DNA of 64,000 nt from Lepidonotus clava (Eukaryota; Annelida; Polychaeta; Phyllodocida; Polynoidae), in NCBI GenBank assembly GCA_936440205.1, contig OW387150.1:11196152-11260151 (forward strand), given 5' to 3'. The notes below the pieces were generated by a model. It was not told where the DNA came from. It saw only the letters and a program-made list of their open reading frames with translations, and searched no databases. This document shows, piece after piece, positions 39,833 to 48,539 of the stretch. The position numbers and the translations under genes were made by a program. The number at the start of each line of letters is the position of its first letter. Positions within the stretch are counted from its first letter, which is position 1.

Positions 39833-40297
39833 ATGTCTGCAGAATTTTATCGCAATCATTTTAGAAATTCATCACAATATGGTGGAACGTTAGATATTCC
39901 TCCGTTTATAGGCACACAATATCAAAAAGGGTATGGAATAGGTAATGTTATTTCAGGTTTTTTAAAACCTATGATAAAACCATTATTCAATTTTGCAAAG
40001 AAACAGGCTAAAAAAAGGTTGATGACGGGTGGTTTAAATGTTGTGAAAAAGGTATTTTTTGAAAAGAAAAATATTAAAGACGCTTTAAAAGATGAAGCAA
40101 AGTCGCAGTTACAAGGAGTTGGTTCTGATGCTTTAGATTATTTTAAATCTGAAAAGAGGAAACGTAAATCTAATTCAGATTTATTAAGTGATTCTGGTGA
40201 TACAATAGTTTCTTCTATTTCAAGCCCGACTAGGAAAAAAAGGAAGACTAGTAAGAAAATAAAGACTAGGAAGAGAGATATTTTAGATGTAGTTTGA
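39833..40297 (+). CDS. Minor virion protein (pVI/penton-associated type)
   Basis: 154 residues from ATG 39833. N-terminal GGTLDIPPFIGTQYQKGYGI and GNVISGFLKPMIKPLF are typical of a Gly-rich, membrane-active minor capsid or core protein found just before the capsid gene in Polintons. A basic Ser-rich tail (RKRKSNSD; TRKKRKTSKK) resembles a nuclear localisation or DNA-binding segment. Family role by similarity of motif and place. Confidence 0.65.
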   Translation: MSAEFYRNHFRNSSQYGGTLDIPPFIGTQYQKGYGIGNVISGFLKPMIKPLFNFAKKQAKKRLMTGGLNVVKKVFFEKKNIKDALKDEAKSQLQGVGSDALDYFKSEKRKRKSNSDLLSDSGDTIVSSISSPTRKKRKTSKKIKTRKRDILDVV

Positions 40298-40393
40298 TAT
40301 TAATATCTTTAAGATTGATACTGATTTTGATTGTTAGTTGAGATTTATAATCTTGACTTGCAGTCTTGTTTTAATGAAGTTTGAAGTTTCAAA

Positions 40394-41737
40394 ATGTCGC
40401 ATTCTAAATGTTTATGTATTCCTGATACTGTGGATTTATTTTCTGTTCCTTTTACTGACGCAGTAGGTGAACAGAGTTTCTTTTCTAAAGTTTGGCCTTT
40501 GAATAATCTTTCGCAAGAAGGTCCGATTGAATATCTATTGAAAGCTAACAAGAAAGATTTTATAGATTTGCATCATAGTTTTGTTGAACTAAAACTCAAA
40601 ATTTTGAAAAAGGATGGAAGTGCACCTGCAGCACCTACAGGAGCAGATCCTGTCCCCGTAGCTTCTAAAGTAATTCCTGTAAATTATTTATGTGCTGCTA
40701 TGTTTAAAGATGTAGAACTTTATATTGGAAGTAAATTGATTTCAGGATCCAATAGTTTATATCCATATAAGGCTTTTATTGAATTTGTATTAAATTATAA
40801 TCCTGCTTATGTTGAAAGTTGGGGAGATGTTTGCGGATTCATTAAAGATACTAAAGATTTTAATGAAATTACCAATCTTGATGATAATCATAATGAAGGA
40901 GCATATAAACGATTTCAGAAAACTCAATATGGAAAAACTTTCCAATTGATAGCTAAAGTTCACAATGATTTGTTTAATCAGAATAGGTTATTTCCGGGAG
41001 ATGTAGATATGAGAATACGATTTATTCGAAATTCACCTGAGTTTGCTTTGATGGCAAAGGATGGTGCTACAAATTATAAAATTGAAATAGAGGATGCAGT
41101 TTTTTATTCAAAACGTATGTCATTAAGTGATGCATTTTTAATTGAATTAGATAGGGCGCGATATGAAGGTAAACATTTAAAATATCCTTATCGTAGAGTA
41201 GAAGTAACTTATTCAACTCAAGGTCCGAATAAAAGTATTTTACAAGAAAATCGTATGATTTCTAATGATGAAATTCCACAGCGAATCATTGTAGGCTTGG
41301 TTGATGCTAGGGCTTTTGACGGCAATTATAAACATAATCCTTTTTATTTTCAAAATTTTGATGTCACGGAAATAAAAATTCAAAGAGATGGTGATGAAAC
41401 TTCACCGTTTTATGAAATGAAGGTGGATTTTTCTGATGATACTTTTTATCAAGCATATTCGGCTATGATATTTGGAACAGGAAGATTATTCAACAACAAT
41501 GCTCCTTGTATTACACCTTCAGAGTTTAAGAAAGGAAGTTGTTTCTTTGTTTTTAATTTAAGTAAAGCCTTACCTAGTTCTGGAACTTTCGAGCTTTTTG
41601 AAAGTGGTACATTAAATGTTGTTGTGAATTTAAAGACTCCTAAAGCACACGGAATTGTTATGATATTTTTCAGTGAATATAATTCTATGTTAAGTCTTGG
41701 TGAGACGAACCAAGTAGATATTGATGCTAGAGATTGA
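40394..41737 (+). CDS. Major capsid protein (double jelly-roll)
   Basis: 447 residues. The N-terminal FSVPFTDAVGEQSFFSKVWP and YLLKANKKDFIDLHHSFVEL, the GSKLISGSNSLYPYKAFIE segment, and RVEVTYSTQGPN match the hexon-like major capsid protein (the PY gene) of Polintons and adintoviruses, which builds an icosahedral shell. Open frame, normal length. The protease gene starts 7 bases after its stop. Confidence 0.88.
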   Translation: MSHSKCLCIPDTVDLFSVPFTDAVGEQSFFSKVWPLNNLSQEGPIEYLLKANKKDFIDLHHSFVELKLKILKKDGSAPAAPTGADPVPVASKVIPVNYLCAAMFKDVELYIGSKLISGSNSLYPYKAFIEFVLNYNPAYVESWGDVCGFIKDTKDFNEITNLDDNHNEGAYKRFQKTQYGKTFQLIAKVHNDLFNQNRLFPGDVDMRIRFIRNSPEFALMAKDGATNYKIEIEDAVFYSKRMSLSDAFLIELDRARYEGKHLKYPYRRVEVTYSTQGPNKSILQENRMISNDEIPQRIIVGLVDARAFDGNYKHNPFYFQNFDVTEIKIQRDGDETSPFYEMKVDFSDDTFYQAYSAMIFGTGRLFNNNAPCITPSEFKKGSCFFVFNLSKALPSSGTFELFESGTLNVVVNLKTPKAHGIVMIFFSEYNSMLSLGETNQVDIDARD

Positions 41738-41744
41738 AATCAAA

Positions 41745-42314
41745 ATGTTTGGTGATGAAATTGAAAATCTTTTAAAATATTCAAAAGTAACTTCTCCTAC
41801 ATTTCATGGGGTTTATTCTGCAAATAATCTTCCAAAATTTGTTTCTTGTTATCCATCAAGTTTTGTAGTTAACACTCATGAAACTACAAAACCAGGTGAA
41901 CATTGGGTGTCATTTTATTTTAAATCTAAAAATTCATTACCTGAATATTTCGATTCTTTTGGATTTCCTCCTATGAAAAGATATTTTCATAACTTTTTAA
42001 AATCGTCAACTTCTAAAAAGAATTTCAGGTATTCTCAGAAAACTATTCAAAATTTATTTTCAGCATATTGCGGTCATTATGTTATATATTTCATATATAA
42101 TAGATGTTTAGGTCAAGACATGAAGAGTATTTTAAGGAATTTTTCAAATGATACTCGAAGAAATGACTTAATTGTAAGCGCATTTATAAAGAAAATGAAA
42201 AAGAGAATAAAAAATATGAAAAAGCATAAATGTTTTGCAGATGTTAAATCCACTGCAAGGTGTATTCAGAATTGTCAGAATTGTGTCGCGTATTACAACA
42301 AGACACCAAAATGA
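41745..42314 (+). CDS. Adenain-like cysteine protease
   Basis: 189 residues from ATG 41745. An earlier in-frame ATG at 41724 lies inside the capsid gene and is less likely. The triad reads as H53 (GEHWVSFYF), D70 (EYFDSFG) and C109 (YCGHYVIY), with a Gln-bearing segment (QNLFSAYC), matching the adenovirus maturation protease and the Polinton PRO gene. It processes virion proteins after assembly. All key residues are visible. Last of the tightly packed block. Confidence 0.92.
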   Translation: MFGDEIENLLKYSKVTSPTFHGVYSANNLPKFVSCYPSSFVVNTHETTKPGEHWVSFYFKSKNSLPEYFDSFGFPPMKRYFHNFLKSSTSKKNFRYSQKTIQNLFSAYCGHYVIYFIYNRCLGQDMKSILRNFSNDTRRNDLIVSAFIKKMKKRIKNMKKHKCFADVKSTARCIQNCQNCVAYYNKTPK

Positions 42315-42317
42315 TTA

Positions 42318-42440
42318 ATGATTATAGACACCAAATGAATATATATGCAGACACTAAAAGGTTACATTAATTTCTTTAAGCAAACCAGACACCATGTAGA
42401 CACCAAAGGTTTGCTTTATTCTATGTAGCCTAGACACCAA
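42318..42440. repeat. GACACCAAA short-repeat cluster
   Basis: TAGACACCAAA and close variants occur six times within about 120 bases. The complement (TTGGTGTCAAATACTTGG) forms a second cluster at about 45250-45340, so the two face each other. Confidence 0.75.
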
Positions 42441-42564
42441 AGGTTTGTATCAAGACAGCAAAACGATTAATTATCGTGTGATTATATTCATTAGGTCACT
42501 AGAAATTTGCTGGATTTGATACTTTATATCAGTTATTTCATATCAGTTATTTCAAGTTTGAAGT

Positions 42565-42921
42565 ATGGATATGATAAAAAGTAACGTTTTGAAATCGTAT
42601 CCAAACCCTAATAAAATTAGTATTGGAGGAGTTTGTGTAACTTTATTATTAACTGTAGTTGTTATCGGATTGGAATTAAGAAAGTCATCGAATTCAGAGA
42701 ATTACTTTTATTGTTCAACTAATTCTATACAAACTAGAAATAACAAAGTCAAAAGTATGTATTTAATTTGTAGAAACGTAGAAATTCAGAGCGTCTCTCC
42801 AGTTAGTCGAGCAGTTCATTCGGTGGAACCTTCTTCGTTGAATTTAACAAATTTGTTAAATTCAACGAAGTTTTCTTTGTTGAATTCTGCAAACTGGTCT
42901 ACTGAACGTTCTTTACTTTAA
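42565..42921 (+). CDS. Small predicted membrane protein
   Basis: 118 residues with one hydrophobic segment (GGVCVTLLLTVVVIGLEL, about 22-39), a short N-terminal side and a Ser/Asn-rich C-terminal side with NLTN/NSTK/NWST, possible N-glycosylation sites. This fits a type II or signal-anchor protein. The reading frame contains a long perfect palindrome (TTCGTTGAATTTAACAAA and complement, 42835-42870), which repeats the peptide style LNSTKFSLLNS. Not recognised; may be real or chance. Confidence 0.4.
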   Translation: MDMIKSNVLKSYPNPNKISIGGVCVTLLLTVVVIGLELRKSSNSENYFYCSTNSIQTRNNKVKSMYLICRNVEIQSVSPVSRAVHSVEPSSLNLTNLLNSTKFSLLNSANWSTERSLL

Positions 42922-44143
42922 GCAGTTTAGTTTAACATTACTTTAACTGTTCGTAATGTTAAATCGAGCAGTTGAACATTTGAATATTTTTAGTTTACGC
43001 ACAGTTACAGTAACGTTATCACGTAATGTGAATACTTTCATCGAGCAGTTGAAACATTTGAATACATTTTGAGTTTGGATGAACGATTAAATCATTTCGT
43101 TCTTTTTTAAGATGTAAATTTCATTCGATATTTAAGTTATTTGTAAATGAGATGCATATTCTTTCTTATTTATAATTGTAAATGTACTACATAGTGTTTA
43201 GTTTTGTTGACTAACATTTCCGTTGAGCAAGAGTTTGGAAAGCAAATGAGTTTGTAAGCAAAAGTAGCGCAGTGCGATTTAGCATGAGCTGACCAACAAC
43301 TGTGGAATTAGTTTACAAGTTTCTTTTACAGTATTGTAGAGAACTACACATTATCAGTGAGCCGACTGTAGAGGAATTCTATACTTTTCTCCATAGAAGA
43401 ATTGTATATTATTCTTTTCTATAGTTAAAGTTCAGGTGTAGGTTCCACTGTAATAAGAGTTGCTATTTCCACAAATTAAAGTTGACTTGGTTAAAGTTCT
43501 GCTAATTTACTGTTGGCAATGTAAGAATGTTTGTAGCATCTTATTAAAGATGCAATCATACAATTTTATGTTGCTTTCACTTTGCGCTAAGCTAACAGTT
43601 CATATGTTATTTCAACTATGCCAATTGATGTTTGTTGATAATACAAATATTGTGTTAGTACATTCGTTCTGTGTGGGTTTCATGTATATACTGTTCATGT
43701 TGTGGAAGTTACGCGTAGCTTTGTACATTGTTTGGAAAGTTGTACATGTACATGGTTGATGATTGTAAATATAATGTAATGTAAATAATGCTATTATTTA
43801 TACACTAGGTGATACCTCGTATTTCGTTCATCTGATGCAAGATTGCTTTATAAAAATGTAAGTATTCTTTTATTTCTTTCTTACTTTACTTGTTTAGTTC
43901 CATAAAGTGTATTCTTAAATTCAAAGCGCATTCTTTATAGAATTATAACGCGCATTATTAGTGTATTTAATTCTATAAAGGGTATTCTTTATTTGTAAGT
44001 TAAGAGTTTATATATTGTATTTTACTGTTCAGAATCGATTCTTTATACTATCTGAACGAATAGTTTTGAAATTCATTTTTTAATTGAATATTTGAATATT
44101 GTATTTCAGGTTTTGAGTTGTAGGTTTGTTATGGTATCGTGAA

Positions 44144-44250
44144 GAATGCAGTTTGTTATGGTATCGTGAAGAATGCACTCATAGGACCAACGCGAAGTGT
44201 TATGGTATCGTGAAGAATGCTCTCATAGGACTAATGCGAAGGATGCATTC
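44144..44250. repeat. Triplicated TATGGTATCGTGAAGAATGC
   Basis: Three copies, near 44131, 44157 and 44200, the last two followed by CTCATAGGAC and GCGAAG. Recent short tandem duplication. Confidence 0.8.
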
Positions 44251-44390
44251 TCATAGGACTATTTCAGAACTATTTCTACACTAATAACTTGTTCTTTTAA
44301 AGAATGTTTTTCAGTTAGAAGAATGTTCATATTAAACTACATTGTGAACATTGTTGTCAACGTAGTTTAGTTGAATGTTCTTCTAACTTA

Positions 44391-44540
44391 ATACTCCTTC
44401 AAGGCTCCGTGAGATATTAAGACTCCTTCAAGGCTCCGTGAGATATTAAGACTGACTTGTGAACTTTAATACTCCTTCAATGCTCCGTGAGATATCCTTC
44501 AATGCTCCGTGAGATATTAAGACTGACTTGTGAACTTGTA
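44391..44540. repeat. CTCCTTCAAGGCTCCGTGAG tandem repeats
   Basis: Four copies of TCCTTCAANGCTCCGTGAGA, with TATTAAGACTGACTTGTGAA between some. Copies are nearly identical. Confidence 0.85.
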
Positions 44541-44565
44541 ACAAAGGATCTTACTGTTACATCTA

Positions 44566-44637
44566 CTATTACAAGGATCTTGCTCGTTACTACTATACAA
44601 GGATACTAGCAAGATCGTTGTAATAGTAGTAACGAGC
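44566..44637. repeat. Two interleaved inverted repeats (pseudoknot order)
   Basis: First arms: CTATTACAAGGATCTTGC (44566-44583) and its near-complement (44609-44626). Second arms: GCTCGTTACTACTAT (44582-44596) and its perfect complement (44623-44637). The order first-second-first-second cannot form both as simple hairpins at once. Confidence 0.7.
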
Positions 44638-45247
44638 ATCTACTGTTATATCTTGCAACTGATGGGCTAAGCCTTTTGGGTAATTTGATGAGAACAATTA
44701 CCCAACAGACCTAGTATACTTTTTGTGAGAGATGCACATCTATTCAAGGAAGTGTACTGCTGTCTACAATTCTATTCAAGGAAATGTACTGCTGCCTATA
44801 ATAATTCAGTTTAATTTCGTTAACCTTTCGCTTGTTATATTATCTTGAGAGTTTCCAATAGTTATTTAATTGGTTGGAAACTATAAGATAATTAGTCTAG
44901 CGAAAGTGAGTTGCAACGAATGAAGATGTAGCCTACATCAAGTTGACGTTGTTTTGTTTTCGATAATTTATTTGACTTTGTTTTTCTTGTTTTTCGTTAC
45001 CTTATTTATTTGGTGACATTTCTTTGTCGTAAATACTTTGTGATACAGTGAGAATAACTGTTACTTTATGATACAGCGAGAAATAACTGTTACTTTATGA
45101 TGTCTTTGCATAGTCTGTGTTATTGTATGTTGTCTTTGCACACTATTGTATGTAATGTTACTTATTGTATGGTGCATACAGTAACTGTATGACATGAAAT
45201 GTTACTATGCTGTCTTCGTCTTAAAGTTTTACTATTATACTTTATGT

Positions 45248-45345
45248 TGAAAACTTGGTGTCAAATACTTGGTGTCAATTGGTGTCAAATACTTGGTGTC
45301 AAATACTTGGTGTCAAATGTCTGTAAGGTGTCTGTACTGTGCGGT
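45248..45345. repeat. TTGGTGTCAAATAC repeat cluster
   Basis: Four to five copies of TTGGTGTCAAATAC, then GGTGTCTGTA variants. Complement of the 42318-42440 cluster. Confidence 0.8.
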
Positions 45346-46671
45346 GTCTTTTAAAGTTTAAGTTGACGTTTAAATTTTGTTGTCAAAATGTCTGTATGGT
45401 GTTTTCTGTTAAAGTTAAACTTGCTGATACTAAAAGTGCTATTAAAGTACTATTAAAGTGCTTATTAAAGTGTTATTAAAGTGCTAAATTTATTGATAAA
45501 TGTATGGTGTCTTGCTTTTATAAAATGTGTTGGCTATTAAAGTGCTTAACATTCGTTCATGAAAAGAAAAACATAATACATGGTTAGACGAAAAAGTAAA
45601 GTAGCTGTCAAATTCGAACATATATATCACTGTTACTGATGTTTCATACTATTTTAATTACTTTGTTTTAAATATCGCTGTTAAGTTGTTTCGTAACTGT
45701 TAGCGATATTACTCGTATTTCTACTTTGTACATTCTTAGTACTTTGTACATTCTTAGTACTTACTTTGTACATTCTTAGTACTTAAGTTATGAATTTGAG
45801 GTGACATATTGTTAAGATTAACATACCACCGGAAAGATCTAGAGATGTATGTAACACCTGAGATCTTGGTCAGATGTATATATTGATAGATGTATATAAT
45901 AAAATGTATATAATAAAATGTATTATGACCAATTTTTGTTGTTGGGTATTTATTTACATATAATATGAATATACTATGAATATATAATACGAATATATAC
46001 TGTTCCAGATATGTATTATAATACGAAAATATAATACCATTGAGATGAATATATCTGACATGTACGAATATATATAATACCATTAAGATGAATATATCTG
46101 TCAAGTATTAATACTATTAGTAACCGAGTAGGAAATATTCATCGTCGTGACAAATTAACGAATATAACTACTAGTAACCGAGTAGGAAATATTCGTCAAT
46201 GTTCGTTTGGATCTATTAACTTTGGTTTGTCTATTGACTCGTGGGTTGTGTAAAGGGCAACCAAGTGGTGACCTGCAACACTTCCAGCACGAGTCTGTCA
46301 AAAATTACCTCTAGCCTACTGACAACTGAGAGGGTGTATCGGATTAACGCTTAGTTTGAATGTGAATGGATGACAAATTATAATGTGTAAGGAGCTTCAT
46401 TCAAGTAATTTGGAGTAGGAATGGTGTTCCTGAAAATGTAGTTTTAATAACTGAATGTTTACGTGCTTTTGAAATTTATGATTATAAAAAATAGTATCGT
46501 AAGCATATCTAAGTTGTTTATTTTACATTCTTATATTTAATTCAATTGAAGATTCTTTAGTTAACATCTTTTGTTAAATTGACGTGCAACGTTATTCCGC
46601 GAGTAGTTGTGACGACATCTTGTGAATTACTTGACCTTAATTGATCAATTAGACATTTGCGCCACCTAGCG

Positions 46672-46706
46672 TATATAATGGCGTATTGACGTAAGTGACT
46701 ACGTCA
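46672..46706 (-). promoter_or_regulatory. Right-end ATF/CRE-like sites plus TATA box, inward
   Basis: On the minus strand TGACGTAG and TTACGTCA (46700-46706 and 46687-46694) precede CCATTATATACG (46671-46681). They point into the element from about 250-280 bases inside the right end. The plus strand also reads TGACGTAA here. Mirrors the left-end pair. Confidence 0.4.
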
Positions 46707-46842
46707 CTAGAGATTATAATTATTATAAAGTACTACTTTAAATAATCTCTAAAGTAGTAGTATTGTTGTAGTAGTACAATCGGTTTGCATAATTAGGTGT
46801 AAAACTTTTTACATTAAGTTTTAAATTTCACTACCTTTTCCG

Positions 46843-46955
46843 AGTAGTAATAAATCGAGCTTGAGTTCGACCCCGGCCCGGTACCCGGGATCAGGTTCCT
46901 AATATTCCCCCGGGTACCGGGGCCGGGGTCGAACTCGAGCTCGATTTTTACTACT
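46843..46955. repeat. Right terminal 113-bp palindrome
   Basis: Arms run from AGTAGTAATAAATCGAGC at the inner side to GCTCGATTTTTACTACT at the outer side, with GAGTTCGACCCCGGC and GGTACCCGGG in the GC-rich centre around TCAGGTTCCTAATATT. The outer arm carries the element terminus AGTAGTA and the GCTCGAGTTC word found at the left end; the inner arm carries the same in reverse. Confidence 0.9.
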
Positions 46956-46961
46956 TATACA

Positions 46962-47946
46962 CCTCCCCCCTCCCCACCGCACCCCATTGGTAAATTAAAG
47001 AATCAAAGCCGATCTATTGTAGGTCTGAGGAAAATTGTTGTGTTCAGGGAACCCAACCTACCTTCATATTTTGGCACTTTTCTAACTTTTTAAAATATCA
47101 AATATGGGTGTAAATGTATATTAGTTCGTTTTATCAATTTGCCCTCCATGCTCAAGTTGATAGGATGTGGGAACATATGGGGTTGTAATATCTCAAAAAA
47201 TCTACAAATTAAAGATTGTTTTTATTTATGGAAATGTTAAAACAGGGTTTTATTGCACAGCCCATATGAGAAAATACAATTTTTGCTATAATTAGATATA
47301 GAGGTTATAAAGTGAAAACATAGTATATTTCGACCATTATTGCGATTTCTAACAATTGTTTATAATTTTGTGTCATCTTAATATTTTTTAATTCTCACTA
47401 TTGCATTTGGCAAAGTTGGATTCAATGTTTCCATGGCAACCTCCTATTCAGGTACAAAGAGTTTTATCATATAAAACGTTCCATTAACATTCTATTTAGA
47501 ATGTTTTCTGTGATGAAAATTCTTTTGAATCTAAGCTTATTTTGGAATCAGGATGAAATTATACTATAGTTGGGTTTTCAAAATAATTTATTTATATTTT
47601 CTATTTTCCTATTTTTTTCCATAAAATATTGATATTAGAGACTATTCGTTTCATTAAATAATAGGTTTCCTTCTATTCACATGAAATCCTAAGGAAACAA
47701 GCAAATTACTATTCAATGGTATTGTAGAAACCAGAAACTCAATCTTAATGACATCAACACTTACTATTTTGACATTTCAAAATATTTTTGAATGTGGTAT
47801 GTCTCTGAAAAAGCATGAAATACACCAAAAATGGCCCTTGCAGATATAGCCCTAGCCCTTAAAGGGTTAAGGTACCAATAATGGTAGTTAAAAAGGACTT
47901 AAAAGTCAGATTTTACATTGATATAGGCCTAACCTAATAGGCCTAC
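46962..47946. other. Host spacer between the Polinton and the LTR elements
   Basis: Host sequence continuing from 15038. C-rich at first (CCTCCCCCCTCCCC), then AT-rich. No gene, RNA or repeat recognised. Confidence 0.5.
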
Positions 47947-48052
47947 TGTAATGTATGTTCGTTTTGCAGCATCCCCATTGTAGTACCTATTGTTGGCACC
48001 AGTAAACTAACCCACTTTCAGCATCACTCCATCTTTGTTGCTAGTCATCACA
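47947..48052 (+). repeat. 5' LTR of element 1
   Basis: 106 bp, TG...CA ends, directly followed by the primer-binding site. Confidence 0.95.
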
Positions 48053-48539
48053 TGGTGCCAGAAGTGGAAAACTTAGGCAAAACACAGGAGAAAGGAGCAA
48101 ATCAAGGAAATGCCAAGGTGGTAAGGGTTTGACTAAGGTCCCAAAGCATCAAATGAACTGTATTTTATGATGTAATTCAGAAGGTTTGATTAGCTGTGAT
48201 CAAGTTTTGAAGGCCCATGCCAGGTGACCTACTTCTGTGTGACCCAGTTATTGCCCCACATTCTCAAAAGTGATGCACAAGGAAGTCAGAGACTCTTAAA
48301 GAGGATATGTCATAAAAGTCAACAGCCCAAATAAAGACTTTTGACATACATTTAGGAAGTAGGAGCCCCAGTTTTAAAACAAAAAGTGACATTTTGTGAG
48401 TTAAAGTGGAAACCACTACACATCAAAGTGACATTATAGTTAACTACTGAAAGGCTCAAGAACCACTAAACTAAAGTGTTTACGCGTGTGAGACACAAAA
48501 TAAACTCTCTTAGTCTATTCTCAACGCGATTGAAACAAA

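Larger units (their letters stand above)
42922..46842. other. 3.9-kb non-coding, hairpin-rich right arm of the Polinton
   Basis: No supported gene; the hydrophobic frame at 43460-43759 opens with TTG and has no family match. Hairpins include 44310-44390 (GTTAGAAGAATGTTC with complement), 44566-44637, 44833-44907 and 46729-46770. Short tandem repeats are listed separately. A CTCF-like and promoter-like cluster lies at 46660-46706. Confidence 0.5.
15039..46955 (+). mobile_element. Polinton/Maverick (adintovirus-like) element, 31.9 kb, nearly whole
   Basis: An exact 6-bp duplication TATACA flanks it (15033-15038 and 46956-46961). Both ends start AGTAGTA reading inward, fitting the known 6-bp duplications and AG termini of Polintons. 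Parts include dUTPase, BIR-like and RING genes, polB, PC4-like, zinc-ribbon genes, integrase, packaging ATPase, small core-type genes, major capsid protein and adenain-like protease, nearly all on the plus strand. A minus-strand membrane glycoprotein region lies at 18.7-25.5 kb. Most frames are open and the target duplication is exact, so insertion is recent on an evolutionary scale. About two breaks are visible, both in the polB region; one is a nested MITE. At 31.9 kb it is longer than the common 15-20 kb form because of two repeat-rich, gene-poor tracts. Treated here as a fossil. Confidence 0.93.

Noticed and set aside
43460-43759. Hydrophobic 99-codon open frame in the right arm of the Polinton
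   Set aside because: Opens with TTG, no recognisable family, composition like the surrounding AT-rich repeat tract, no nearby junction motif.
15039-46955. An assembled free virus or bacterial contig misjoined here
   Set aside because: Exact target duplication, integrase and continuous host flanks on both sides support integration, although long-read confirmation would be useful.
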